Shown piece after piece: positions 33,622 to 42,112 of a stretch of DNA of 64,000 nt. The translations under genes and the position numbers were made by a program. The DNA is from Umezawaea sp042738955. GTDB taxonomy: Bacteria > Actinomycetota > Actinomycetes > Mycobacteriales > Pseudonocardiaceae. Location: the NCBI RefSeq assembly GCF_042738955.1, contig NZ_JBHYHC010000004.1:62001-126000 (forward strand), read 5' to 3'. Numbering within the stretch: position 1 is the stretch's first letter; each line of letters starts with the position of its first letter. The notes under the pieces were generated by a model. It did not search any database. It saw only the letters and a program-made list of their open reading frames with translations, and was not told the DNA's origin.

Positions 33622-35967
33622 GTGGCAGAACGCCTCGACGCCGTAGCGCCGCAGGGACGCGACAGCAAGGGCAGGGCGGCCGGACTCGCCCCCAGGCTGG
33701 CGCTCCTCGTCGTCACGGTCGTGTTCGCGGGCTTCGTCGTGAACGCCTTCCAGTACGTCGTCGCGGAGCAGGCCACCTTCGCCCACGTCGCGCCCGCCGT
33801 GCTCAGCCTCGCCGTGATGATGGTGCTGCAACTGGGTTTCTTCAGCAACCCGGCCGCGGACGTGCGCGGCAAACGGGGCTACGCGGCGCTGCTCGTGCAG
33901 GCGGTCGTCGTGCTCGGACCCATCGCGCTCTACGGCAAGGGCTGGACCGGGATGCAGGGCTTCCTGGCCGGTGACGCGCTGCTCGTGCTGCGGCCGTTGG
34001 CGGCGTGGCCGGTGTTCGCGGCCGTCGCCATCGCCAACGGGATCCTCCAGTACCTGATCACCGACGCGCCGCTGGAGACGGTGTACATCATCAACCTGAC
34101 GGCCGTGATCGGCCTCGTGGTGTACGGCCTGTCCCGCCTCAGATCGCTGGTGAAGGACCTCGACGACACCCGGTCCGCGCTCGCGGGCCTCGCCGTGGCC
34201 CGCGAACGCCTGCGCTTCGCCCGCGACCTGCACGACCTGCTCGGGTTCTCGCTCTCCGCCATCACGCTGAAGACCGAACTGGCCCACCGGCTGGTCCCCC
34301 GGCTCCCCGACCGGGCCCGCCGTGAACTGGCCGAGATCCTCGACATCTCCCGCCAGGCGCTGTCCGACGTGCGGGCCGTCGCCTCCTCCTACCGCGAGCT
34401 GTCGCTGGACGACGAGATGGCGTCCGCCCGCTCGGTCCTCACCGCGGCCGAGGTCGTCGTGACCGTGAAGTGCGACCGGGGCGACCTGCCGACCCGAACC
34501 CGCACCGTGCTCGCGACCGTCCTGCGCGAGGGCGTGACGAACCTGCTGCGGCACAGCAAGGCCGAGCAGTGCGAGATCACCGTGGTCCGCGACGACCGCA
34601 CGGTCTCCATCGAGATCGTCAACGACGGCGTGCGCGAGTCCGACGAGCCGGTCGACCACGGCAACGGCATCGGCAACCTGACCTCCCGCGTCGAGGGCCT
34701 CGGCGGCGAGCTGACCGCCGGGCCCGGCCCGGACGAGACCTACCGGCTGCGCGCGGTCGTCCCGCTGCACCCCGAGGACGACGACGAGGACGACGACCAG
34801 CCGGCCACGACGAAGTCGCTACGCCGACGCCTGGAGCAGGGGCACGCGCTGGCGCCCCGGCTCGGCCAGGTGATCGCGACCGCGGTGTTCTGCGGCTACG
34901 CGATCAACGCCACGGTGTTCGTGGTCGCCGCGAACATGGGGCTGCTGGGCAAGGTCGTCGCCGAGGCGTGCGTGCTCACGTCGCTGGCGCTCGTGCTCGG
35001 CTTCTTCAGCCGCCCGTCGGTCCGCGTGCGCTCGCCGAAGGGCTACGCGCTGCTCGGCGTGCTGGCCGCGGCCACCTACCTGCCGATCGCGCTGTTCCAG
35101 AACCCGTTCCTCGGCCTGCCCGGCCTGCTCGCGGGCAGTCTGCTGCTCGCGCTGCCCGCCCGGTTCGGCCTGCCGATGTTCCTCGCGGTGATGGCGAGCA
35201 TGGGCGGGATCCAGTACGCGTTGAGCGGCGACTCGATCAGCGTCACCTACGGCGTGCTCGTGACGATCAACCACGGCCTGGTCGTGTTCGCCCTGTCCCG
35301 CTTCCGCACCACGGTCCGGGACCTGTACGAGGCGCGCTCGGAACTCGCCGACCTGGCCGTGACCCGCGAACGCCTGCGCTTCGCGCGAGACCTGCACGAC
35401 CTGCTCGGGTTCTCGCTGTCGGCCATCACGCTGAAGTCGGAGCTGACCCACCGGGTGGTGGACCGCGACCCGTCGCGGGCGCAGCAGGAGCTGTCCGGGA
35501 TCATCGACATCTCCCGCCAGGCGCTCGCCGACGTGCGTGCCGTCGCGTCCTCCTACCGCGAGCTGTCGCTGGACGAGGAGACGGTGTCGGCGCGGGAACT
35601 GCTGACCGCCGCGAACATCAACGTGACGATGCGGCTGGAACCCTGCGAGCTGTCGCCGGACGTCCGGACCGCGCTCGCCACCGTGCTGCGCGAGGGCGTG
35701 ACCAACCTGCTGCGGCACAGCCGCGCGGAGAACTGCGAGATCACGCTGGCGCGCCGGGGCGACCGGCTGACGATGGAGATCGTGAACGACGGCCTGGCTC
35801 CCGCGGGCAGCAGGCCGTCGCGGGCACGGGTGGTGTCCGCGGTCATCGGCGGCGGGTCGGGCATCCCGAACCTCACCGCCCGCGTGACCGACGTGGGCGG
35901 GACGCTCAGCGCGGGCAGCGCGGACGGCACGACCTACCGGCTCCAGGCCGAGATCCCCCTGAGCTGA
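33622..35967 (+). CDS. tandem double histidine kinase (two complete NarL/DesK-like modules in one chain)
   Basis: 781 residues from GTG 33622 (GGGAG upstream; ATG 33610 is an alternative). The first half has about five membrane helices (20-175), HisKA_3 with phospho-acceptor His near 204 (FARDLHDLLGFSLSAI) and an HATPase domain. After an acidic linker (PEDDDEDDDQPA) the whole layout repeats: membrane helices (about 410-560), a second HisKA_3 (His near 592) and HATPase. The two modules are closely similar, so this is an in-frame internal duplication or fusion. A response regulator gene is convergent (36202-36807). Signal unknown. Confidence 0.9.
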   Translation: MAERLDAVAPQGRDSKGRAAGLAPRLALLVVTVVFAGFVVNAFQYVVAEQATFAHVAPAVLSLAVMMVLQLGFFSNPAADVRGKRGYAALLVQAVVVLGPIALYGKGWTGMQGFLAGDALLVLRPLAAWPVFAAVAIANGILQYLITDAPLETVYIINLTAVIGLVVYGLSRLRSLVKDLDDTRSALAGLAVARERLRFARDLHDLLGFSLSAITLKTELAHRLVPRLPDRARRELAEILDISRQALSDVRAVASSYRELSLDDEMASARSVLTAAEVVVTVKCDRGDLPTRTRTVLATVLREGVTNLLRHSKAEQCEITVVRDDRTVSIEIVNDGVRESDEPVDHGNGIGNLTSRVEGLGGELTAGPGPDETYRLRAVVPLHPEDDDEDDDQPATTKSLRRRLEQGHALAPRLGQVIATAVFCGYAINATVFVVAANMGLLGKVVAEACVLTSLALVLGFFSRPSVRVRSPKGYALLGVLAAATYLPIALFQNPFLGLPGLLAGSLLLALPARFGLPMFLAVMASMGGIQYALSGDSISVTYGVLVTINHGLVVFALSRFRTTVRDLYEARSELADLAVTRERLRFARDLHDLLGFSLSAITLKSELTHRVVDRDPSRAQQELSGIIDISRQALADVRAVASSYRELSLDEETVSARELLTAANINVTMRLEPCELSPDVRTALATVLREGVTNLLRHSRAENCEITLARRGDRLTMEIVNDGLAPAGSRPSRARVVSAVIGGGSGIPNLTARVTDVGGTLSAGSADGTTYRLQAEIPLS

Positions 35968-36109
35968 CCGTCCCCTGTGGACTGATCGCCTTCCCCTTCC
36001 GCAGTCCCCCTCTGACGTACCAAGGCCAACCAACGCGGATACGCTGGCACTCCCCCACCGCCACACCCGCGAGCACGTCGGTCCGATGTGGACGCACCCG
36101 GCACGACAA

Positions 36110-36149
36110 ACGCCCGCCGCACGCCCCGAAGGGCTTCTGCGACGGGCGT
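36110..36149. terminator. bidirectional terminator between kinase and response regulator
   Basis: ACGCCCG and CGGGCGT arms enclose a smaller GCCC-CGAA-GGGC hairpin, in the 234-base gap between the convergent tandem kinase and regulator genes. Confidence 0.6.
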
Positions 36150-36201
36150 GAGCGGTGGCGGACGAGGCTCGCGCGGGCCCGGACGGCCCGTGGGGAAGTG
36201 C

Positions 36202-36807
36202 CTAGAGCCAGCCCGCGTCGGACGCGATCCTGATCGCGTCGACGCGGTTGCGCGCGTCCAGCTTGGTGACGATGGTCGTGAGGTAGTTGCGCACGGTCCC
36301 CGCGGACAGGGATAAGGCGCGGGCGATGTCCGGCGCGTCGGTCCCGTCGGCCGCCAGCCGCAGCACCTCCAGCTCGCGCTCGGTCAGCGGGGACTCCCCG
36401 CGGTCCCACGCGGCGAGCGCGAGCTGCGAGTCGACGACCCGCCGCCCGGCCGCCACGTCGCGGATCGCGGTGGCGAGCTTGGCGGGCGGCGCGTCCTTGA
36501 GGATGAAGCCGTCCACGCCCGCCGCCAGCGCGCGGCGCAGCGTCCCCGGCCGGGCCAGCGACGTGAGCATCAGCGTGCGGACGTGCGGCATCGTGGCGCG
36601 GATGGTGCCCGCGGCGGTGAGGCCGTCGAGCACCGGCAGGTCGATGTCGATGACGGCCACGTCCGGGCGGTGCAGCCGCACCATCGGGATGATCTGGTCC
36701 CCCGACTCGACCTCCGCCACGACCTCGATGTCGGGTTCGAGGTCGAGCAGGGCCACCAGTGCGCCCCGGACCATGTGCATGTCCTCGGCCAGCAAGATCC
36801 TGATCAT
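36202..36807 (-). CDS. NarL/LuxR-family response regulator, copy 1
   Basis: 201 residues. The receiver domain has acidic residues AEDM (8-9), the phospho-acceptor Asp54 in VAVIDIDLP, and the Lys in FILKDAP. The C-terminal LuxR-type HTH is LTERELEVLRLAADGTDAPDIARALSLSAGTVRNYLTTIVTKL. It is very similar to the second regulator at 39120-39725. It is convergent with the tandem kinase, which is its probable partner. An upstream GGAGGG precedes the ATG. Confidence 0.93.
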   Translation of the reverse strand: MIRILLAEDMHMVRGALVALLDLEPDIEVVAEVESGDQIIPMVRLHRPDVAVIDIDLPVLDGLTAAGTIRATMPHVRTLMLTSLARPGTLRRALAAGVDGFILKDAPPAKLATAIRDVAAGRRVVDSQLALAAWDRGESPLTERELEVLRLAADGTDAPDIARALSLSAGTVRNYLTTIVTKLDARNRVDAIRIASDAGWL

Positions 36808-36881
36808 CCCCGCCGTTTCCCTCCACCCGGTCCGGCACACCCTAGCGCCAGACTCCTCGACATCGGCATTCCGGAACCCCT

Positions 36882-37682
36882 TCAGGAGGCCAGCTGCGGC
36901 ACGACCGCGCCGCCGCGCACGTCCAGGCCCGAGTCCGCGCTCAAGATCGCCCGCTGGAGCTGCCGGAGGCGCTCGGAGGGGGCGAGGCCCAGCTCCTCGA
37001 CCAGCCGGTCGTGCAGCGAGCGGTACTCCTCCAGCGCGCGCCACTGCCTGCCCGAGCGGTACAGGGCCAGCATGTGCTGCGCGCGGAAGTTCTCGTGCAT
37101 CGGGTGCTGGGCGGTGAGCATGGACAGCTCGCCGAGCAGCGCCTGGTGCCTGCCGAGCCGCAGTTCGGCGTCGATGCGGGTCTCCTGGACGCCGAGCCTG
37201 CTCTCCTCCAGCCGGGTGATCTCCATGCCGAGCCGCACGCCGATCTTCACGTCCGACAGCACCGGGCCGCGCCAGACCGCCAGCGCGGCGCCGAACAGCG
37301 TGGACGCCTCCTCCAGCCTGCCCGCGTCGAACGCCAGCCTGCCCGCCTTGGCGGAGCGCTCGAAGGCCGCCACGTCCACGCTGTCGGGCCCCGCCTCCAG
37401 CAGGTAGCCGCCGTATCTGGTGACGAGCACGTCCTTCGCGTGCGGGTGCGGCGCGGCGGCCTCGATCTTCCGGCGGATCCGCAGGACGTAGGTCTGGAGC
37501 GTGGTGAGCGCGCTGCGCGGGGGCGTCATGCCCCACAGCTCCTCGATCAGGGTGGGCACCGTCACGACCTGTCCCGCCTGGAGCCCCAGCAGCGCGAGCA
37601 GCTGCCGCGGCTTGCTCGCCGTGGGCGTGATCGACACGCCGTTCAGGCGGGCTTCCAGTGGTCCCAGCACCTTGATCTCCAT
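36882..37682 (-). CDS. SARP-family transcriptional activator (BTAD), copy 2
   Basis: 266 residues with a winged-helix N-terminus (MEIKVLGPLEARLNG, KPRQLLALLGLQAGQVVTVPTLIEELWG, TTLQTYVLRIRRKIE) and a BTAD domain. It is paralogous to the SARP at 29390-30175 along its whole length, including the IEELWG and RSGRQW motifs. It lies directly upstream of the response regulator gene (74-base gap, same strand) and is divergent from the second kinase. Likely targets are the RiPP operon or the 3-hydroxyanthranilate cluster; the sequence does not decide which. Confidence 0.92.
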   Translation of the reverse strand: MEIKVLGPLEARLNGVSITPTASKPRQLLALLGLQAGQVVTVPTLIEELWGMTPPRSALTTLQTYVLRIRRKIEAAAPHPHAKDVLVTRYGGYLLEAGPDSVDVAAFERSAKAGRLAFDAGRLEEASTLFGAALAVWRGPVLSDVKIGVRLGMEITRLEESRLGVQETRIDAELRLGRHQALLGELSMLTAQHPMHENFRAQHMLALYRSGRQWRALEEYRSLHDRLVEELGLAPSERLRQLQRAILSADSGLDVRGGAVVPQLAS

Positions 37683-37796
37683 GGAACTCTCCCCAGTCTC
37701 GATGTCCGGTTTGCGCACTACCAGTGCATCCGATCGGTGCCAGGTGACGCCACATACCGCGGCACGTATCCACAGTGACCAAGTAATGTCCGACGC

Positions 37797-37811
37797 GGTG
37801 AAAGTTTCACC
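37797..37811. promoter_or_regulatory. palindrome in the SARP2/kinase divergent region
   Basis: GGTGAAA-G-TTTCACC, 7-base perfect arms. The GTGAA half-site is shared with the inverted repeat at 30269-30307, so one regulator may bind both. Confidence 0.4.
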
Positions 37812-37947
37812 CGGTCGAGGAAAACTGCATTCGGTAGCAGTCCGAGCGCGGGTAGTGATGAAGGGCGAACCGCATTCCTCCGCGTGTCGGAGCACGAGCG
37901 GAGGACGCCCTTGTAGTATTTGCCGTGGTGCGTCCCTGGGGGCAGAA

Positions 37948-39123
37948 ATGACGGCACAGGCCCATCCGCCCGGAAGTGTCCGGCTGTCGCTCTGGCCTGC
38001 CCGCCGCACCACCCGGAGCGCCCTCGCGGTGATGTGCGGACTGGCCGTCGTCGAGATTGGCCACGTGCTGCTGGCCGGTCGCGACTTCACCCATTCGGCG
38101 GTCGCCATCGCCGTCATTGTCTTGTTGTCATCCGTGCAGTTGTTCTATTTCTGCCGACCGGACGCGCCATTGCGGTTCCCGATCGGGCCACTCGTGGTGA
38201 CCGGCCAGATGGCGCTCGTGTTCGTCCCGGTATTCGCCTTTCACCACTCGTGGATCGCGCTCCCCGGTTTGCTGGCGGGCAGCGTGCTGCTGGTGTTCCC
38301 CGCGCCCGCGGGCAGGGTGGCGTTCGGGCTGACCGTCGCGGCGGCGGGCGCGGCGCAGGCGGCCACCGGCGGTGACGCCACCACCGTGCTGTTCGGCGTG
38401 GTCGCGGCCGCGTTGACCGGACTGGTCGTGCACGGCCTGCCGTGGTTCGCCGCGCTGGCCGCGAGGTTGGCCGAGTCGCGCACCGAGCTGGCGCTGTGCG
38501 CCGTGGCCGACGAGCGCCTGCGGGTGTCCCGCGACCTGCACGACCTGCTCGGCTACGGCCTGTCCGCGATCAAGCTCAAGAGCGAGCTGGTCCACCGGAT
38601 GCTGCCCGACCAGCCCGAACAGGCGCGCGAGTCGGTCGCGGAGATCATCGACATCACCCGGCTCACGCTGGTCGACGTGCGGTCCGTCGCGCTGGGCTAC
38701 CGGCTGCTGTCGGTGCGGGACGCGGTCACCTCCGCCAAGGCCGTGCTCACCTCGGCCGACATCGACGTCCGGCTGGAGCTGGACGACCGGCCGGTGCCGG
38801 AGCCCGCCGCGACCGTGCTGGCCACGCTGGTCCGCGAGGGCGTGACGAACGTGCTCCGGCACAGCAAGGCCGAGAACTGCGAGATCAGCGTGCGCCGGTG
38901 CGGTCGGCTGGTGCTGCTGGACATCGTCAACGACGGCGCGGGCCACGGGACCCGCGACCGGTCCGGCAGCGGCGTGCGGAACATGACCGAGCGGGTGCGC
39001 GAGATCGGCGGCCAGGTCACCGCCCGGCACGTCGACGACGACCGGTTCCACCTGCACGCGTCGATCCCGCTCGACCTGGCCGTGGAGGCCGCCGAGAAGG
39101 CCGAGGAGGAGCTGGCGGGCTAG
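37948..39123 (+). CDS. DesK/NarX-like sensor histidine kinase
   Basis: 391 residues. About five membrane helices (30-165) are followed by HisKA_3 with His near 198 (VSRDLHDLLGYGLSAIKLKSEL) and an HATPase domain (LVREGVTNVLRHSKAENCEI, DIVNDGAG, GSGVRNMTERV). It is a single-module relative of the tandem kinase at 33622-35967. Its stop codon interlocks with that of the convergent response regulator in one CTAG, which marks the two as a gene pair. Confidence 0.92.
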   Translation: MTAQAHPPGSVRLSLWPARRTTRSALAVMCGLAVVEIGHVLLAGRDFTHSAVAIAVIVLLSSVQLFYFCRPDAPLRFPIGPLVVTGQMALVFVPVFAFHHSWIALPGLLAGSVLLVFPAPAGRVAFGLTVAAAGAAQAATGGDATTVLFGVVAAALTGLVVHGLPWFAALAARLAESRTELALCAVADERLRVSRDLHDLLGYGLSAIKLKSELVHRMLPDQPEQARESVAEIIDITRLTLVDVRSVALGYRLLSVRDAVTSAKAVLTSADIDVRLELDDRPVPEPAATVLATLVREGVTNVLRHSKAENCEISVRRCGRLVLLDIVNDGAGHGTRDRSGSGVRNMTERVREIGGQVTARHVDDDRFHLHASIPLDLAVEAAEKAEEELAG

Positions 39124-39725
39124 AGCCAGCCGGACTTGCGGGCGATGCGGACCGCGTCGACGCGGTTGCGCGCCTCGAGCTTCATGGTGACCGTCGTCAG
39201 GTAGTTGCGGATCGTGCCGACGGACAGGAACAGCCGCTTCGCGATCTCCATCGCGTTCGCGCCGTCCGCCGCCAGCCGCAGGACCTCCAGCTCACGGGGG
39301 GTGAGCGGGCACTCGTCGCCGTCCCACGCGGCCAGCGCGAGCTGCGAGTCGATCACCCGCCTGCCGACCGACACCCCGCGGATCGCGTCCGCGAGCTGGT
39401 TGATCGGCGCGTCCTTGAGGATGAACCCGTTGACGCGGGCGGTGAGCGCGCGGCGCAGCGTTCCGGGTCGCCCCAGGCTCGTGAGGATGAGCGTGCGGGT
39501 CTCCGGAACGCTGTCGCGGATGAGCGCGGCCGCGGAAAGGCCGTCCATGCCGGGGAGGTCGATGTCCAGCACCGCGACATCGGGTTTGTTCTGCATGACC
39601 GCCGGAAAGATTTCGTCACCGTTGGCGACGGACGCGACGACTTGTATGTCCGGCTCCAGGTCGAGCAGCGCGACGAGGGCACCGCGCACCATTTGCACGT
39701 CCTCGGCGAGCAACACCCTGATCAT
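39120..39725 (-). CDS. NarL/LuxR-family response regulator, copy 2
   Basis: 201 residues from the ATG at 39725, chosen over one at 39740 because AGGGGGC lies just upstream and the length then equals that of copy 1. The receiver has AEDV, the phospho-acceptor Asp54 (VAVLDIDLP) and FILKDAP; the HTH is LTPRELEVLRLAADGANAMEIAKRLFLSVGTIRNYLTT. It pairs with the convergent kinase at 37948-39123. Confidence 0.93.
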   Translation of the reverse strand: MIRVLLAEDVQMVRGALVALLDLEPDIQVVASVANGDEIFPAVMQNKPDVAVLDIDLPGMDGLSAAALIRDSVPETRTLILTSLGRPGTLRRALTARVNGFILKDAPINQLADAIRGVSVGRRVIDSQLALAAWDGDECPLTPRELEVLRLAADGANAMEIAKRLFLSVGTIRNYLTTVTMKLEARNRVDAVRIARKSGWL

Positions 39726-40104
39726 CCAGCCCCCTAGCATGTGTGCTCCGGTACCAGAGTCTTACACTCCGTAAGGGGCCTGTACATGCAATTGCGCCGA
39801 ATGCAGAAAACACTCAGCCGAACGCTCCAATAGAAAATGACATGGGTAATTGAGGGGTCACCGGCCGTGACCCGGAGCGGGCCGAAGTCCTTAGCCACGA
39901 CAACGAACCCGGTCAACCGGTAAACAATGCGAAACATATCAGCGTTACGCATCCACGGCCAGAGACCGCGGACCCGCCGTCAATACGCGGCGGCGGACCG
40001 CATGTCGCGATTCGAGCACCCGTGCGCGCGGACCGGGACAATCGGGTGGCCCACCCCGGAGGAGACGGACCACCCGATCGCCGTCGCGCGGAGTCGCGTG
40101 CGCA
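39726..40104. other. intergenic region between regulator 2 and phzE
   Basis: A 379-base gap without a gene. It contains a palindrome GGGTCAC-N5-GTGACCC (39855-39873), a candidate operator, and a hairpin (40041-40078) just after phzE. It separates the regulatory block from the biosynthetic cluster. The left part should hold the promoter of the regulator, but I see no convincing -35/-10. Confidence 0.5.
40041..40078. terminator. hairpin downstream of phzE
   Basis: ATCGGGTGG and CCACCCGAT, 9-base perfect arms with a 20-base loop, 27 bases after the phzE stop. Probable end of the 49357-40105 operon. Confidence 0.55.
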
Positions 40105-41994
40105 TCAGTTCCCTTCGCTCATCAGGTCGCCGAGGATCTCCCCCAGGACGTCGGCGCCGTTGCGGGTGAGCACGGACGCCAGGTGGCACTGCACGGAGGC
40201 GAAGCCCGGCCCGCGCAGGCCGTGCACCTCGTCGCTGGAGTCCTCGCGGAACACCTCCACGACGCCGTCGCGCGCCTCGCAGGGGAACCGGTCGGCGTCC
40301 GACCGGGCCGAGAAGGTGTTGTAGAAGCCGACCAGCTCGGTCCGCCCGAACAGGCCGATCTTGCGCTGAACGCCCTGGTTGGGCTCGTCGCGCCGCCGCA
40401 CCGGCAGGCCCAGCATGGTGCTGAGCACCTGGTGGCCCAGGCACACGGCGAAGAACGGGGTGCCCCGCTCCAGCAGCGTCGCGACGACGGCCCGCATCGC
40501 GGCGATCTTCGGGTCGTGCACCTCGCGGGGGTCGCCGGGGCCGGGCCCGACGATCACCAGGTCGTAGCCGTCGAGCCGGTAGTCGGAGTCGAACCGCGCC
40601 ACGGTCACGTCGATGCCCAGCGACCCGATCAGGGTCCGGGCCATGTAGGTGAACGTGTCCTCGGCGTCGATCACCAGGATGCGCTTGCCGTCCAGCGCGG
40701 GCACCCGCCGGGAGCGGGACTCGGGCCGGGCGAACCAGAACTCCGACAGCGGGAGGTTGCGCTCCGCGAGCGCCTGCCGGACGGCCGGGTGGCCGCTCAG
40801 GTCCGGCACCTCGGCCACCGGGGGCAGCGAGGCCCCCCGCAGCGCCGCCAGCAGCCCGGCGGCCTTGGCCCGCGTCTCCTCGGCCTCGGACTCCGGCGAC
40901 GAGTCGCGCACCAGCGTGGCGCCGACGCCGATCGTCATCCGGCCCTCGGCGGAGATGTCCGCGGTGCGGATCAGGATCGCCGAGTCGAGCGCCTGGGCGC
41001 CGTGGGCGTCGCGGCCGATGAGGGCCGCCACCCCCGCGTAGTAGCCGCGGCCCTGCGGCTCGTAGCGGGCGATGACGCGACAGGCGCTCTCCAGCGGGCC
41101 GCCGGTGACGGTGGGCGCGAACAGGGTGTCGCGCAGGACCTCCCGCGCGTCGAGGGAGGACCGGCCCTCGATCAGGTACTCGGTGTGGGCGACGCGCGCC
41201 ATCTGCTTGAGGTGCGGGCCGAGTGCGCGGGCTCCGAGGTCGCAGACCCGGCCCATCATCTTCAGCTCCTCGTCCAGCACCATGTACAGCTCGTTGGCCT
41301 CCTTCGTGTCCGACAGGAACTTGAGCACCCCGTCCAGCTCGGGGCCGGTCTCCGGGTAGCGGTAGGTGCCGCTGATGGGGTTCATCACGACGGTGCCCGC
41401 GTCGAGGCTCACGTGGCGCTCCGGCGAGGCCCCGACGAACGTGCGGCCGCCGGTGCACACCAGGAACGTCCAGTAGGAGCCCGGATCGCGGCCGAGCAGC
41501 CTGCGGAAGAACGTCAGCGCCGTCGTCCGCGACCAGTTGGTGATCTCGGCGGAGAACGAGCGCTTGATCACGAAGTTCGCGCCCGTCCCCTCGCCGATCT
41601 CCTCGGTGAGCACCCGGCGGACGACCTCGGCGTACCTCTCGTCGTCGAGGTCGAACTCGCCGGAACCGAGTTCTATCGCGCCGTCCGGTAGTTCCGCGGT
41701 GACTTCGTCGAAGGGCAGCACCTCCTGGTCGGTGACGGTGATCGCGATGAGCGGCTCGCCGTCGTCGGGGTAGTGGAATCCGCGTTCGCGGACCTGCCGG
41801 AAGGGCAGGAGCACGAGGACGTCGTGCCGGTCCTCGGGTCCGTCCTCCCGCAGGGGGATGTCGGCGATCAGGTCGACCTCGGCCACGTCGCCGAAGAGCA
41901 GGTCGACCCGGTCGGGCCCGGCCGAGCCAGGCCGGTGCAGCAGGGCGAACGGCGGCGCGTCCGGCCCCAGGATCCGATCCAGCCAAACAGTCAT
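40105..41994 (-). CDS. phzE: PhzE-type 2-amino-2-desoxyisochorismate (ADIC) synthase
   Basis: 629 residues, fusing a chorismate-utilising (MST) domain (about 1-400: NPISGTYRYP, TLFAPTVTGGPLESACRVI, RGYYAGVAALI) to a class I glutamine amidotransferase (about 435-629; nucleophile Cys in FFAVCLGHQVL). PhzE makes ADIC from chorismate and glutamine, the first step to phenazines and 3-hydroxyanthranilate. The motif that normally reads HPES is HLAS, so the triad Glu appears lost. PhzD and a DhbA-like dehydrogenase lie upstream in the same operon, and no other phenazine genes are present, which points to 3-hydroxyanthranilate as the product. Confidence 0.92.
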   Translation of the reverse strand: MTVWLDRILGPDAPPFALLHRPGSAGPDRVDLLFGDVAEVDLIADIPLREDGPEDRHDVLVLLPFRQVRERGFHYPDDGEPLIAITVTDQEVLPFDEVTAELPDGAIELGSGEFDLDDERYAEVVRRVLTEEIGEGTGANFVIKRSFSAEITNWSRTTALTFFRRLLGRDPGSYWTFLVCTGGRTFVGASPERHVSLDAGTVVMNPISGTYRYPETGPELDGVLKFLSDTKEANELYMVLDEELKMMGRVCDLGARALGPHLKQMARVAHTEYLIEGRSSLDAREVLRDTLFAPTVTGGPLESACRVIARYEPQGRGYYAGVAALIGRDAHGAQALDSAILIRTADISAEGRMTIGVGATLVRDSSPESEAEETRAKAAGLLAALRGASLPPVAEVPDLSGHPAVRQALAERNLPLSEFWFARPESRSRRVPALDGKRILVIDAEDTFTYMARTLIGSLGIDVTVARFDSDYRLDGYDLVIVGPGPGDPREVHDPKIAAMRAVVATLLERGTPFFAVCLGHQVLSTMLGLPVRRRDEPNQGVQRKIGLFGRTELVGFYNTFSARSDADRFPCEARDGVVEVFREDSSDEVHGLRGPGFASVQCHLASVLTRNGADVLGEILGDLMSEGN

Positions 41995-42003
41995 GGGGGT
42001 GTT

Positions 42004-42033
42004 GGGCGCCTCCCTCCACGGGAGGGGGCGCCC
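42004..42033 (-). promoter_or_regulatory. leader hairpin masking the phzE ribosome site
   Basis: GGGCGCC-TCCCTCC pairs with GGAGGGGGCGCCC (one bulge, 3-base loop) 10 bases upstream of the phzE start. In the mRNA the purine-rich strand GGAGGGAGGCG would be the ribosome site, so the structure could limit phzE translation or act as an attenuator inside the operon. Confidence 0.5.
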
Positions 42034-42112
42034 GCTCCTTTCTCGAGACGTGGGCCTGCTCGGCTGGTGTACCTCGGCGCGCTGGAGAAGCGCTTACGCG
42101 CCAGGGGATCCG

